Assembly: GCF_051020975.1 (NCBI RefSeq)
Contig: NC_135043.1
Location: forward strand, 1,488,001-1,552,000
Source: Osmia lignaria lignaria
Taxonomy: Eukaryota > Arthropoda > Insecta > Hymenoptera > Megachilidae
Reading direction: 5' to 3'
Length of the DNA stretch: 64,000 bases
Shown here in pieces: positions 26,170-42,800 of the stretch. The position numbers and the translations under genes are program-made. The notes beneath the pieces were generated by a model. It was not told the origin of the DNA and did not search any database. It saw only the letters and a list, made by a program, of their open reading frames with translations. How positions within the stretch are numbered: the first letter of the stretch is position 1; the number at the start of each line of letters is the position of its first letter.

Positions 26170-29093
26170 TAGTAACAATGACATTGTTATTATATGTACA
26201 TTCCATTATATCATGTATATATAGTAACAATGACCTTGTTATTAAACGAATATTACATTATATCTCATGTAGATATAGTAACAATGACATTGTTATTAAG
26301 TGTATATTACATTATATCTCATGTAGATATAGTAACAATGACATTGTTATTAAATGTATAGTATATTATATCCCATGGAGATATACTGATAATGACATTG
26401 ATATTAAATATATATTATATCTCTGATGTAGATATAATAACAACTGTATAGCTATTAAATGTATATTACACTATATCTCATGTATATATAGTAACAATGA
26501 CAGTGTTATTACATGTATATTCCATTATATCATGTAGATATAGTAACAATGACATAGTCATTATATACATATTACATTATATCTCATGTGGGTATAGTAA
26601 CAATGACATTGTTTTAAATATATATTACATTGTATCTCATGTGGATATAGTAACAATGACATCTTCATTAAATGTATAGTACATTATATCTCATGTATAT
26701 ATAGTAACAATGACAGTGTTATTACATGCATATTCCATTATATCATGTGGATATGGTAACAATGATATTGTTATTATATATATATTACATTATATCTCAT
26801 GTGGATATAGTGACAATTACATCTTCATTAAATGTATAGTACATTATATCTCATGTATATATAGTAACAATGACACTGTTATTATATGTACATTCCATTA
26901 TATCATGTAGATATAGTAACAATGACATTGTCATTAAACGTGTATTACATTATATCTCATGTAGATATAGTAACAATGACCTTGTTATTAAATCTATAGT
27001 ACATTATATCCCATGGAGATATACTAATAATGACATTGATATTAAATATATATTATATCTCTGATGTAGATATAATAACAACTGTATAGCTATTAAATGT
27101 ATATTACACTATATCTCATGTATATATAGTAACAATGACAGTGTTATTACATGTATATTCCATTATATCATGTAGATATAGTAACAATGACATAGTCATT
27201 ATATACATATTACATTATATCTCATGTGGGTATAGTAACAATGACATTGTTTTAAATATATATTACATTGTATCTCATGTGGATATAGTAACAATGACAT
27301 CTTCATTAAATGTATAGTACATTATATCTCATGTATATATAGTAACAATGACAGTGTTATTACATGCATATTCCATTATATCATGTGGATATGGTAACAA
27401 TGATATTGTTATTATATATATATTACATTATATCTCATGTGGATATAGTGACAATTACATCTTCATTAAATGTATAGTACATTATATCTCATGTATATAT
27501 AGTAACAATGACACTGTTATTATATGTACATTCCATTATATCATGTAGATATAGTAACAATGACATTGTCATTAAACGTGTATTACATTATATCTCATGT
27601 AGATATAGTAACAATGACAATGTTATTAAGTGTATATTACATTATATCTCATGTAGATATAGTAACAATGACATTGTCATTAAACGTGTATTACATTATA
27701 TCTCATGTAGATATAGTAACAATGACCTTGTTATTAAATCTATAGTACATTATATCCCATGGAGATATACTAATAATGACATTGATATTAAATATATATT
27801 ATATCTCTGATGTAGATATAATAACAACTGTATAGCTATTAAATGTATATTACACTATATCTCATGTATATATAGTAACAATGACAGTGTTATTACATGT
27901 ATATTCCATTATATCATGTAGATATAGTAACAATGACATAGTCATTATATACATATTACATTATATCTCATGTGGGTATAGTAACAATGACATTGTTTTA
28001 AATATATATTACATTGTATCTCATGTGGATATAGTAACAATGACATCTTCATTAAATGTATAGTACATTATATCTCATGTATATATAGTAACAATGACAG
28101 TGTTATTACATGCATATTCCATTATATCATGTGGATATGGTAACAATGATATTGTTATTATATATATATTACATTATATCTCATGTGGATATAGTGACAA
28201 TTACATCTTCATTAAATGTATAGTACATTATATCTCATGTATATATAGTAGCAATGACACTGTTATTATATGTACATACCATAATATCATGTAGATATAG
28301 TAACAATGACAGTGTTATTACATGTATATTCCATTATATCATGTAGATATAGTAACAATGACATTGTTTTAAATATATATTACATTATATCTCATGTGGA
28401 TATAGTAACAATGACATCTTTATTAAATGTATAGTACATTATATCTCATGTATATATAGTAACAATGACAGTGTTATTACATGTATATTCCATTATATCA
28501 TGTGGATATGGTAACAATGATATTGTTATTATATATATATTACATTATATCTCATGTGGATATAGTGACAATTACATCTTCATTAAATGTATAGTACATT
28601 ATATCTCATGTATATATAGTAACAATGACACTGTTATTATATGTACATTCCATTATATCATGTAGATATAGTAACAATGACATTGTCATTAAACGTGTAT
28701 TACATTATATCTCATGTAGATATAGTAACAATGACAATGTTATTAAGTGTATATTACATTATATCTCATGTAGATATAGTAACAATGACCTTGTTATTAA
28801 ATCTATAGTACATTATATCCCATGGAGATATACTAATAATGACATTGATATTAAATATATATTACATCTCTGATGTAGATATAGTAAGAACTGTATTGCT
28901 ATTAAATGTATATTCCATTACATCATGTAGATATAGTAACAATGACATTGTTATTATATATATATTACATTATATCTCATGTGGATATAGTAACAATTAC
29001 TTCTTCATTAAATGTATAGTATCTTATATCTCATGTATATATAGTAGCAATGACATTGTTATTATATGTACATTCCATTATATCATGTAGATA
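26170..29093 (+). repeat. HOR block c3
   Basis: Copy of c1 at offset 11310, with subunits from 26489, 27127 and 27873. It keeps the left-edge variant (ATCATGTATATATAG monomer) of c1, which c2 lacks, so c3 followed b2 as an intact b-c unit. No gene is present. Confidence 0.84.
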
Positions 29094-30153
29094 TAGTAAC
29101 AATGACATTGTTATTAAACGTATATTACATTATATCTCATGTAGATATAGTAACAATGACATAGTTATTATATATATATTACATTATATCTCATGTGGGT
29201 ATAGTAATAATGACATTGATATTATATGTATATTACAGTATATCTCATGTAGATATAGTAATAATGACTGTGATATTAAATGTATATTACACCTCTGATG
29301 TAGATATAGTAACAATGACATTGTTATTAAGGGTATATAACATTATATCGAGTAGATATCGCAACAATGACATTGTTATTAAATGTATAGTATTTTATAT
29401 CCCATGGAGATATACCAATAATGACATTGATATTAAATATATATTACATCTCTGATGTAGATATAGTAACCACTGTATAGCTATTAAACGTATATTACAT
29501 TATATCTCATGTACATATAGTAACAATGAGAGTGTTATTACATGTATATTCCATTATATCATGTAGATATCGTAACAATGACATGGTTATTGTATATATA
29601 TTACATTATATCTCATGTGGGTATAGTAATAATGACATTGATATTATATGTATATTACAGTATATCTCATGTAGATATAATAATAATGACTTTGATATTA
29701 AATGTACATTACATCTCTGATGTAGATATGGTAACAATGACTTTGATATTAAATGTATATTACATCCCTGATGTAAATATAGTAACAACTGTATTGCTAT
29801 TAAATGTATATAACATTATAGCTCATGTAGGTATAGTAATAATCACATTGTTATTAAACGTATATTAGAGTATATCTCATGTAGATATAGCAATAATGAC
29901 TGTGATATTAAATGTATATTTCACCTCTGATGTAGAGCTAGTAACATCTGCATAGCTATTAAATGTATATTACATTATATCTCATGTAGATTTAGTAACA
30001 ATGACATTGTTTTAAATATATATTACATTATATCTCATGTGTATATAGTAACAATGACATCTTCATTAAATGTGCAGTACATTATATCTCATGTGGATAT
30101 AGTAACAATTACTTCTTCATTAAATGTATAGTACATTATATCTCATGTATATA
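29094..30153 (+). repeat. HOR block a4
   Basis: Fourth copy of a (offset 18742 from a1). It has CATCTCTG near 29711 where a1-a3 have CATCCCTG, and TATATCTCATG near 29976 and 30029 where a1-a3 have TACATCTC and TATCGCATG. It is therefore slightly diverged from the other three. No gene is present. Confidence 0.82.
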
Positions 30154-31476
30154 TAGTAACAATGACATTGTTATTATATGTACATTCCATTATATCATGT
30201 AGATATAGTAATAATGACCTTGTTATTAAACGAATATTACATTGTATCTCATGTAGATATAGTAACAATGACATTGTTATTAAGTGTATACTACATTATA
30301 TCTCATGTAGATATAGTAACAATGACATTGTTATTAAATGTATAGTATATTATATCCCATGGAGATATACTAATAATGACATTGGTATTAATTATATATT
30401 TCATCTCTGATGTAGATATAGTAACAACTGTATAGCTATTAAATGTATATTAGATTATATCTCATGTACATATGGTAACAATGACAGTGTTATTACATGT
30501 ATATTCCATTATATCATGTAGATATAGTAACAATGACATTGTTATTAAACCTATATTGCATTATATCGAGTAGATATCGTAACAATGACATTGTTATCAA
30601 GTGTATATTGCATTATATCTCATGTAGATATAGTAATAATGACTTCTATATTAAGTGTATATTGCATTATATCTCATGTAGATATAGTAACAATGACATC
30701 GTTATTAAACGTATGTTACATTATATCTCATGTAGATATAGCAACAATGACATTGTTATTAAGTGTATATTACATTATATCTCATGTATATATAGTAACA
30801 ATGACAGTGTTATTACATGTATATTCCATTACATCATGTAGATATAGTAACAATGACATTGTTATTATATATATATTACATTATATCTCATGTGGATATA
30901 GTAACAATTACTTCTTCATTAAATGTATAGTATCTTATATCTCATGTCTATATAGTAGCAATGACATTGTTATTATATGTACATTCCATTATATCATGTA
31001 GATATAGTAACAATGACATTGTTATTAAACGTATATTACATTATATCTCATGTAGATATAGTAACAATGACATAGTTATTATATATATATTACATTATAT
31101 CTCATGTGGGTATAGTAATAATGACATTGATATTAAATGTACATTACAGCATATCTCATGTAGATATAATAATAATGATTTTGATATTAAATGTATATTA
31201 CATCTCTGATGTAGATATGGTAACAATGACTTTGATATTAAATGTATATTACATCCCTGATGTAAATATAGTAACAACTGTATTGCTATTAAATGTATAT
31301 AACATTACAGCTCATGTAGGTATAGTAATAATCACATTGTTATTAAACGTATATTAGAGTATATCTCATGTAGATATAGTAGTAATGACTGTGATATTAA
31401 ATGTATATTACACCTCTGATGTAGATATAGTAACAATGACATTGTTATTAAGGGTATATAACATTATATCGAGTAG
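30154..31476 (+). repeat. HOR block b3, truncated
   Basis: It matches the first 1.3 kb of b1 (offset 18742). At about 31477-31500 it switches to the GTTATTAAATGTATAG/TTTTATCCC monomer and follows the 3.28-4.30 kb arrangement (offset 28194) instead of continuing as b. This is the right boundary of the a-b-c domain. No gene is present. Confidence 0.8.
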
Positions 31477-33020
31477 ATATAGCAACAATGACATTGTTAT
31501 TAAATGTATAGTATATTTTATCCCATGTAGATATACGAATAATGACATTGATGTTAAATATATATTACATCTCTGATGTAGATATAGTAACAACTGTGTA
31601 GCTATTAAATGTATATTACATTATATTTCATCTATATATAGTAACAATGACAGTGTTATTACATGTATATTCCATTATATCATGTAGATATAGTAACAAT
31701 GACATTGTTATTAAACCTATATTGCATTATATCGAGTAGATATCGTAACAATGACATTGTTATCAAGTGTATATTGCATTATATCTCATGTAGATATAGT
31801 AATAATGACTTCTATATTAAGTGTATATTGCATTATATCTCATGTAGATATAGTAACAATGACATTGTTATTAAACGTACGTTACATTATATCTCATGTA
31901 GATATAGTAACAAGTGTATTGCTATTAAATGTATTTTACATTATATCTCATGTATATATAGTAACAATGACATTGTTATTAAGGGTATATAACATTATAT
32001 CGAGTAGATACAGTAACAAGTGTATTGCTATTAACTGTATATTACATTATATCTCATGTATATATGGTAACAATGACAGTGTTATTACATGTATATTCCA
32101 TTATATCATGTGGATATAGTAACAATGACATTGTTATTATATATATATTACATTATATCTCATGTGGACATAGTGACAATTACATCTTCATTAATTGTAT
32201 AGTACATTATATCTCATGTATATATAGTAACAATGATATTGTTATTATATGTACATTCCATTATATCATGTAGATATAGTAACAATGACAATGTTATTAA
32301 GTGTATATTACATTATATCTCATGTAGATATAGTAACAATGACATTGTTATTAAATGTATAGTATATTATATCCCATGGAGATATACAAATAATGACATT
32401 GACATTAAATATATATTACATCTCTGATGTAGATATAGTAACTACTGCATAGCTATTAAATGTATATTACATTATATCTCATGTATATATAGTAACAATG
32501 ACAGTGTTATTACATGTATATTCCATTACATCATGTAGATATAGTAACAATGACATTGTTATTATATATATATTACATTATATCTCATGTGGATATAGTA
32601 ATAATGACATTGATATTAAATGTATATTACAGTATATCTCATGTAGATATAGTAACAAGTGTATTGCTATTAAATGTATTTTACATTATATCTCATATAT
32701 ATATAGTAACAATGACATTGTTATTAAGGGTATATAACATTATATCGAGTAGATATAGTAACAAGTGTATTGCTATTAACTGTATATTACATTATATCTC
32801 ATGTATATATGGTGACAATGACAGTGTTGTTACATGTATATTCCATTATATCATGTGGATATAGTAACAATGACATTGTTATTAAATGTATAGTATATTA
32901 TATCCCATGGATATATACCAATAATGACATTGATATTAAATATACATTACATCTCTGATGTAGATATAGTAACAACTGTATAGCTATTAAATGTATATTA
33001 CATTATATCTCATGTACATA
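31477..33020 (+). repeat. HOR block, match to 3283-4295 then 5.05-5.47 kb
   Basis: Colinear with 3283-4295 (offset 28194) up to about 32489, and with 1-797 over 31639-32489. The stretch from about 32600 matches 5047-5467 (offset 27553), so roughly 640 bp present at 4.4-5.05 kb is missing here. No gene is present. Confidence 0.77.
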
Positions 33021-34519
33021 TAGTAACAATGCCAGTGTTATTACATGTATATTCCATTATATCATGTGGATATCGTAACAATGACATAGTTATTATATAT
33101 ATATTGCATTATATCTCATGTGGGTATAGTAATAATGACATTGATATTATATGTATATTACAGTATATCTCATGTAGATATAATAATAATGACTTTGATA
33201 TTAAATGTACATTACATCTCTGATGTAGATATGGTAACAATGACTTTGATATTAAATGTATATTACATCCCTGATGTAAATACAGTAACAACTGTATTGC
33301 TATTAAATGTATATAACATTATACCTCATGTAGGTATAGTAATAATCACATTGTTATTAAACGTATATTAGAGTATATCTCATGTAGCTATAGTAATAAT
33401 GACTGTGATATTAAATGTACATTTCACCTCTGATGTAGAGATAGTAACAACTGCATAGCTATTAAATGTATATTACATTATATCTCATGTATATATACTA
33501 ACAATGACAGTATTATTACATGTATATTCCATTATATCATGCAGATATAGTAACAATGACATTGTTATTAAACCTATATTGCATTATATCGAGTAGATAT
33601 TGAAACAATGACATTGTTATCATGTCTATATTACATTATATCTCATGTACATATAGTAACAATGACATTGTTATTAAACGTATATTACATTATATCTCAT
33701 GTAGATTTAGTAACAATGACATTGTTTTAAATATATATTACATTATATCTCATGTGTATATAGTAACAATGACATCTTCATTAAATGTACAGTACATTAT
33801 ATCTCATGTGGATATAGTAACAATTACTTCTTCATTAAATGTATAGTATCTTATATCTCATGTATATATAGTAACAATGACATTGTTATTATATGTACAT
33901 TCCATTATATCATGTAGATATAGTAACAATGACCTTGTTATTAAACGAATATTACATTATATCTCATGTAGATATAGTAACAATGACATAGTTATTATAT
34001 ATATATTACATTATATCTCATGTGGGTATAGTAATAATGACATTGATATTAAATGTACATTACAGCATATCTCATGTAGATATAATAATAATGATTTTGA
34101 TATTAAATGTATATTACATCCCTGATGTAAATATAGTAACAACTGTATTGCTATTAAATGTATATAACATTACAGCTCATGTAGGTATAGTAATAATCAC
34201 ATTGTTATTAAACGTATATTAGAGTATATCTCATGTAGATATAGTAGTAATGACTGTGATATTAAATGTATATTACACCTCTGATGTAGATATAGTAACA
34301 ATGACATTGTTATTAAGGGTATATAACATTATATCGAGTAGATATAGCAACAATGACATTGTTATTAAATGTATAGTATATTTTATCCCATGTAGATATA
34401 CGAATTATGACATTGATGTTAAATATATATTACATCTCTGATGTAGATATAGTAACAACTGTATAGCTATTAAATGTATATTACATTATATCTCATCTAT
34501 ATATAGTAACAATGACAGT
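33021..34519 (+). repeat. HOR block S2, copy 3
   Basis: Matches 5468-6966 at offset 27553 and 798-2136 at offset 32223. Private changes include TGTAGCTATAG near 33388 and ACGAATTATGAC near 34402; the latter is shared with about 39608 and 52440. No gene is present. Confidence 0.8.
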
Positions 34520-36672
34520 GTTATTACATGTATATTCCATTATATCATGTAGATATAGTAACAATGACATTGTTATTAAACCTATATTGCATTATATCGA
34601 GTAGATATCGTAACAATGACATTGTTATCAAGTGTATATTGCATTATATCTCATGTAGATATAGTAATAATGACTTCTATATTAAGTGTATATTGCATTA
34701 TATCTCATGTAGATATAGTAACAATGACATTGTTATTAAACGTACGTTACATTATATCTCATGTAGATATAGTAACAAGTGTATTGCTATTAAATGTATT
34801 TTACATTATATCTCATGTATATATAGTAACAATGACATTGTTATTGAGGGTATATAACATTATATCTCATGTATATATAGTAACAATGACATTGTTATTA
34901 TATGTACATTCCATTATATCATGTAGATATAGTAACAATGACAATGTTATTAAGTGTATATTACATTATATCTCATGTAGATATAGTAACAATGACATTG
35001 TTATTAAATGTATAGTATATTATATCCCATGGAGATATACTAATAATGACATTGACATTAAATATATATTACATCTCTGATGTAGATATAGTAACTACTG
35101 TATAGCTATTAAATGTATATTACATTATATCTCATGTATATATAGTAACAATGACAGTGTTATTACATGTATATTCCATTACATCATGTAGATATAGTAA
35201 CAATGACATTGTTATTATATATATATTACATTATATCTCATGTGGATATAGTAACAATTACTTCTCCATTAAATGTATAGTATCTTATATCTCATGTATA
35301 TATAGTAACAATGACATTGTTATTATATGTACATTCCATTATATCATGTATATATAGTAACAATGACCTTGTTATTAAACGAATATTACATTATATCTCA
35401 TGTAGATATAGTAACAATGACATTGTTATTAAGTGTATATTACATTATATCTCATGTAGATATAGTAACAATGACATTGTTATTAAATGTATAGTATATT
35501 ATATCCCATGGAGATATACTGATAATGACATTGATATTAAATATATATTATATCTCTGATGTAGATATAATAACAACTGTATAGCTATTAAATGTATATT
35601 ACACTATATCTCATGTATATATAGTAACAATGACAGTGTTATTACATGTATATTCCATTATATCATGTAGATATAGTAACAATGACATAGTCATTATATA
35701 CATATTACATTATATCTCATGTGGGTATAGTAACAATGACATTGTTTTAAATATATATTACATTGTATCTCATGTGGATATAGTAACAATGACATCTTCA
35801 TTAAATGTATAGTACATTATATCTCATGTATATATAGTAACAATGACAGTGTTATTACATGCATATTCCATTATATCATGTGGATATGGTAACAATGATA
35901 TTGTTATTATATATATATTACATTATATCTCATGTGGATATAGTGACAATTACATCTTCATTAAATGTATAGTACATTATATCTCATGTATATATAGTAA
36001 CAATGACACTGTTATTATATGTACATTCCATTATATCATGTAGATATAGTAACAATGACATTGTCATTAAACGTGTATTACATTATATCTCATGTAGATA
36101 TAGTAACAATGACCTTGTTATTAAATCTATAGTACATTATATCCCATGGAGATATACTAATAATGACATTGATATTAAATATATATTATATCTCTGATGT
36201 AGATATAATAACAACTGTATAGCTATTAAATGTATATTACACTATATCTCATGTATATATAGTAACAATGACAGTGTTATTACATGTATATTCCATTATA
36301 TCATGTAGATATAGTAACAATGACATAGTCATTATATACATATTACATTATATCTCATGTGGGTATAGTAACAATGACATTGTTTTAAATATATATTACA
36401 TTGTATCTCATGTGGATATAGTAACAATGACATCTTCATTAAATGTATAGTACATTATATCTCATGTATATGTAGTAACAATGACAGTGTTATTACATGC
36501 ATATTCCATTATATCATGTGGATATGGTAACAATGATATTGTTATTATATATATATTACATTATATCTCATGTGGATATAGTGACAATTACATCTTCATT
36601 AAATGTATAGTACATTATATCTCATGTATATATAGTAACAATGACACTGTTATTATATGTACATTCCATAAT
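34520..36672 (+). repeat. HOR block, copy of the b1/c1 junction (14077-16219)
   Basis: Constant offset 20443 to the end of b1 and start of c1, including one full 638-bp subunit (35622-36259). It leaves that arrangement at about 36670, where CCATAATATCATGTAGG replaces CCATTATATCATGTAG. No gene is present. Confidence 0.8.
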
Positions 36673-38650
36673 ATCATGTAGGTATAGTAACAATGACAGT
36701 GTTATTACATGTATATTCCATTATATCATGTAGATATAGTAACAATGACATTGTTTTAAATATATATTACATTATATCTCATGTGGATATAGTAACAATG
36801 ACATAGTTATTATATACATATTACATTATATCTCATGTGGGTATAGTAATAATGACATTGATATTAAATGTACATTACAGCATATCTCATGTAGATATAA
36901 TAATAATGATTTTGATATTAAATGTATATTACATCTCTGATGTAGATATGGTAACAATGACTTTGATATTAAATGTATATTACATCCCTGATGTAAATAT
37001 AGTAACAACTGTATTGCTATTAAATGTATATAACATTACAGCTCATGCAGGTATAGTAATAATCACATTGTTATTAAACGTATATTAGAGTATATCTCAT
37101 GTAGATATAGTAGTAATGACTGTGATATTAAATGTATATTACACCTCTGATGTAGATATAGTAACAATGACATTGTTATTAAGGGTATATAACATTATAT
37201 CGAGTAGATATAGCAACAATGACATTGTTATTAAATGTATAGTATATTTTATCCCATGTAGATATACGAATAATGACATTGATGTTAAATATATATTACA
37301 TCTCTGATGTAGATATAGTAACAACTGTGTAGCTATTAAATGTATATTACATTATATTTCATCTATATATAGTAACAATGACAGTGTTATTACATGTATA
37401 TTCCATTATATCATGTAGATATAGTAACAATGACATTGTTATTAAACCTATATTGCATTATATCGAGTAGATATCGTAACAATGACATTGTTATCAAGTG
37501 TATATTGCATTATATCTCATGTAGATATAGTAATAATGACTTCTATATTAAGTGTATATTGCATTATATCTCATGTAGATATAGTAACAATGACATTGTT
37601 ATTAAACGTACGTTACATTATATCTCATGTAGATATAGTAACAAGTGTATTGCTATTAAATGTATTTTACATTATATCTCATGTATATATAGTAACAATG
37701 ACATTGTTATTAAGGGTATATAACATTATATCGAGTAGATACAGTAACAAGTGTATTGCTATTAACTGTATATTACATTATATCTCATGTATATATGGTA
37801 ACAATGACAGTGTTATTACATGTATATTCCATTATATCATGTGGATATAGTAACAATGACATTGTTATTATATATATATTACATTATATCTCATGTGGAC
37901 ATAGTGACAATTACATCTTCATTAATTGTATAGTACATTATATCTCATGTATATATAGTAACAATGACATTGTTATTATATGTACATTCCATTATATCAT
38001 GTAGATATAGTAACAATGACAATGTTATTAAGTGTATATTACATTATATCTCATGTAGATATAGTAACAATGACATTGTTATTAAATGTATAGTATATTA
38101 TATCCCATGGAGATATACTAATAATGACATTGACATTAAATATATATTACATCTCTGATGTAGATATAGTAACTACTGCATAGCTATTAAATGTATATTA
38201 CATTATATCTCATGTATATATAGTAACAATGACAGTGTTATTACATGTATATTCCATTACATCATGTAGATATAGTAACAATGACATTGTTATTATATAT
38301 ATATTACATTATATCTCATGTGGATATAGTAACAATGACATTGTTATTATATATATATTACATTATATCTCATGTGGATATAGTAACAATTACTTCTCCA
38401 TTAAATGTATAGTATCTTATATCTCATGTATATGTAGTAACAATGACATTGTTATTATATGTACATTCCATTATATCATGTAGATATAGTAACAATGACA
38501 TTGTCATTAAACGTGTATTACATTATATCTCATGTAGGTATAGTAACAATGACAATGTTATTAAGTGTATATTACATTATATCTCATGTAGATATAGTAA
38601 CAATGACCTTGTTATTAAATCTATAGTACATTATATCCCATGGAGATATA
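36673..38650 (+). repeat. HOR block, copy of 2748-4725 and of 39.81-41.73 kb
   Basis: Offset 33925 to 2748-4725, and offset 3077 to the following copy (36737-38650 versus 39814-41727), so this material occurs twice within 5 kb. No gene is present. Confidence 0.8.
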
Positions 38651-39813
38651 CTAATAATGACATTGACATTAAATATATATTACATCTCTGATGTAGATAT
38701 AGTAACTACTGCATAGCTATTAAATGTATATTACATTATATCTCATGTATATATAGTAACAATGACAGTGTTATTACATGTATATTCCATTATATCATGT
38801 AGATATAGTAACAATGACATTGTTATTATATATATATTACATTATATCTCATGTACATATAGTAACAATGACATTGTTATTAAACGTATATTACATTATA
38901 TCTCATGTAGATTTAGTAACAATGACATTGTTTTAAATATATATTACATTATATCTCATGTGTATATAGTAACAATGACATCTTCATTAAATGTACAGTA
39001 CATTATATCTCATGTGGATATAGTAACAATTACTTCTTCATTAAATGTATAGTATCTTATATCTCATGTATATATAGTAACAATGACATTGTTATTATAT
39101 GTACATTCCATTATATCATGTAGATATAGTAACAATGACCTTGTTATTAAACGAATATTACATTATATCTCATGTAGATATAGTAACAATGACATAGTTA
39201 TTATATATATATTACATTATATCTCATGTGGGTATAGTAATAATGACATTGATATTAAATGTACATTACAGCATATCTCATGTAGATATAATAATAATGA
39301 TTTTGATATTAAATGTATATTACATCCCTGATGTAAATATAGTAACAACTGTATTGCTATTAAATGTATATAACATTACAGCTCATGTAGGTATAGTAAT
39401 AATCACATTGTTATTAAACGTATATTAGAGTATATCTCATGTAGATATAGTAGTAATGACTGTGATATTAAATGTATATTACACCTCTGATGTAGATATA
39501 GTAACAATGACATTGTTATTAAGGGTATATAACATTATATCGAGTAGATATAGCAACAATGACATTGTTATTAAATGTATAGTATATTTTATCCCATGTA
39601 GATATACGAATTATGACATTGATGTTAAATATATATTACATCTCTGATGTAGATATAGTAACAACTGTATAGCTATTAAATGTATATTACATTATATCTC
39701 ATCTATATATAGTAACAATGACAGTGTTATTACATGTATATTCCATTATATCATGTAGATATAGTAACAATGACATTGTTATTAAACCTATATTGCATTA
39801 TATCGAGTAGATA
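38651..39813 (+). repeat. Mosaic HOR block between two related copies
   Basis: The first about 200 bp resembles 4194-4370. From about 38853 it matches 33.65-34.61 kb (offset 5206), including the ACGAATTATGAC variant. It ends inside a TATCGAG monomer that is joined to a GTTTTAAA monomer at about 39800-39814, a junction not seen elsewhere. No gene is present. Confidence 0.75.
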
Positions 39814-42800
39814 TAGTAACAATGACATTGTTTTAAATATATATTACATTATATCTCATGTGGATATAGTAACAATGACATAGTTATTATATACATATTA
39901 CATTATATCTCATGTGGGTATAGTAATAATGACATTGATATTAAATGTACATTACAGCATATCTCATGTAGATATAATAATAATGATTTTGATATTAAAT
40001 GTATATTACATCTCTGATGTAGATATGGTAACAATGACTTTGATATTAAATGTATATTACATCCCTGATGTAAATATAGTAACAACTGTATTGCTATTAA
40101 ATGTATATAACATTACAGCTCATGCAGGTATAGTAATAATCACATTGTTATTAAACGTATATTAGAGTATATCTCATGTAGATATAGTAGTAATGACTGT
40201 GATATTAAATGTATATTACACCTCTGATGTAGATATAGTAACAATGACATTGTTATTAAGGGTATATAACATTATATCGAGTAGATATAGCAACAATGAC
40301 ATTGTTATTAAATGTATAGTATATTTTATCCCATGTAGATATACGAATAATGACATTGATGTTAAATATATATTACATCTCTGATGTAGATATAGTAACA
40401 ACTGTGTAGCTATTAAATGTATATTACATTATATTTCATCTATATATAGTAACAATGACAGTGTTATTACATGTATATTCCATTATATCATGTAGATATA
40501 GTAACAATGACATTGTTATTAAACCTATATTGCATTATATCGAGTAGATATCGTAACAATGACATTGTTATCAAGTGTATATTGCATTATATCTCATGTA
40601 GATATAGTAATAATGACTTCTATATTAAGTGTATATTGCATTATATCTCATGTAGATATAGTAACAATGACATTGTTATTAAACGTACGTTACATTATAT
40701 CTCATGTAGATATAGTAACAAGTGTATTGCTATTAAATGTATTTTACATTATATCTCATGTATATATAGTAACAATGACATTGTTATTAAGGGTATATAA
40801 CATTATATCGAGTAGATACAGTAACAAGTGTATTGCTATTAACTGTATATTACATTATATCTCATGTATATATGGTAACAATGACAGTGTTATTACATGT
40901 ATATTCCATTATATCATGTGGATATAGTAACAATGACATTGTTATTATATATATATTACATTATATCTCATGTGGACATAGTGACAATTACATCTTCATT
41001 AATTGTATAGTACATTATATCTCATGTATATATAGTAACAATGACATTGTTATTATATGTACATTCCATTATATCATGTAGATATAGTAACAATGACAAT
41101 GTTATTAAGTGTATATTACATTATATCTCATGTAGATATAGTAACAATGACATTGTTATTAAATGTATAGTATATTATATCCCATGGAGATATACTAATA
41201 ATGACATTGACATTAAATATATATTACATCTCTGATGTAGATATAGTAACTACTGCATAGCTATTAAATGTATATTACATTATATCTCATGTATATATAG
41301 TAACAATGACAGTGTTATTACATGTATATTCCATTACATCATGTAGATATAGTAACAATGACATTGTTATTATATATATATTACATTATATCTCATGTGG
41401 ATATAGTAACAATGACATTGTTATTATATATATATTACATTATATCTCATGTGGATATAGTAACAATTACTTCTCCATTAAATGTATAGTATCTTATATC
41501 TCATGTATATGTAGTAACAATGACATTGTTATTATATGTACATTCCATTATATCATGTAGATATAGTAACAATGACATTGTCATTAAACGTGTATTACAT
41601 TATATCTCATGTAGGTATAGTAACAATGACAATGTTATTAAGTGTATATTACATTATATCTCATGTAGATATAGTAACAATGACCTTGTTATTAAATCTA
41701 TAGTACATTATATCCCATGGAGATATACTAATAATGACATTGATATTAAATATATATAACATCTCTGATGTAGATATAATAACAACTGTATAGCTATTAA
41801 ATGTATATTACATTATATCTCATTTATATATAGTAACAATGACAGTGTTATTACATGTATATTCCATTATATCATGTAGATATAGTAACAATGACATTGT
41901 CATTATATATATATTACATTATATCTCATGTGGATATAGTAACAATTACTTCTTCATTAAATGTATAGTATCTTATATCTCATGTAGATATAGTAACAAT
42001 GACATAGTTATTATATATATATTACATTATATCTCATGTGGGTATAGTAATAATGACATTGATATTAAATGTATATTACAGTATATCTCATGTAGATATA
42101 GTAACAAGTGTATTGCTATTAAATGTATTTTACATTATATCTCATATATATATAGTAACAATGACATTGTTATTAAGGGTATATAACATTATATCGAGTA
42201 GATATAGTAACAAGTGTATTGCTATTAACTGTATATTACATTATATCTCATGTATATATGGTGACAATGACAGTGTTGTTACATGTATATTCCATTATAT
42301 CATGTGGATATAGTAACAATGACATTGTTATTAAATGTATAGTATATTATATCCCATGGATATATACCAATAATGACATTGATATTAAATATACATTACA
42401 TCTCTGATGTAGATATAGTAACAACTGTATAGCTATTAAATGTATATTACATTATATCTCATGTACATATAGTAACAATGCCAGTGTTATTACATGTATA
42501 TTCCATTATATCATGTGGATATCGTAACAATGACATAGTTATTATATATATATTGCATTATATCTCATGTGGGTATAGTAATAATGACATTGATATTATA
42601 TGTATATTACAGTATATCTCATGTAGATATAATAATAATGACTTTGATATTAAATGTACATTACATCTCTGATGTAGATATGGTAACAATGACTTTGATA
42701 TTAAATGTATATTACATCCCTGACGTAAATACAGTAACAACTGTATTGCTATTAAATGTATATAACATTATACCTCATGTAGGTATAGTAATAATCACAT

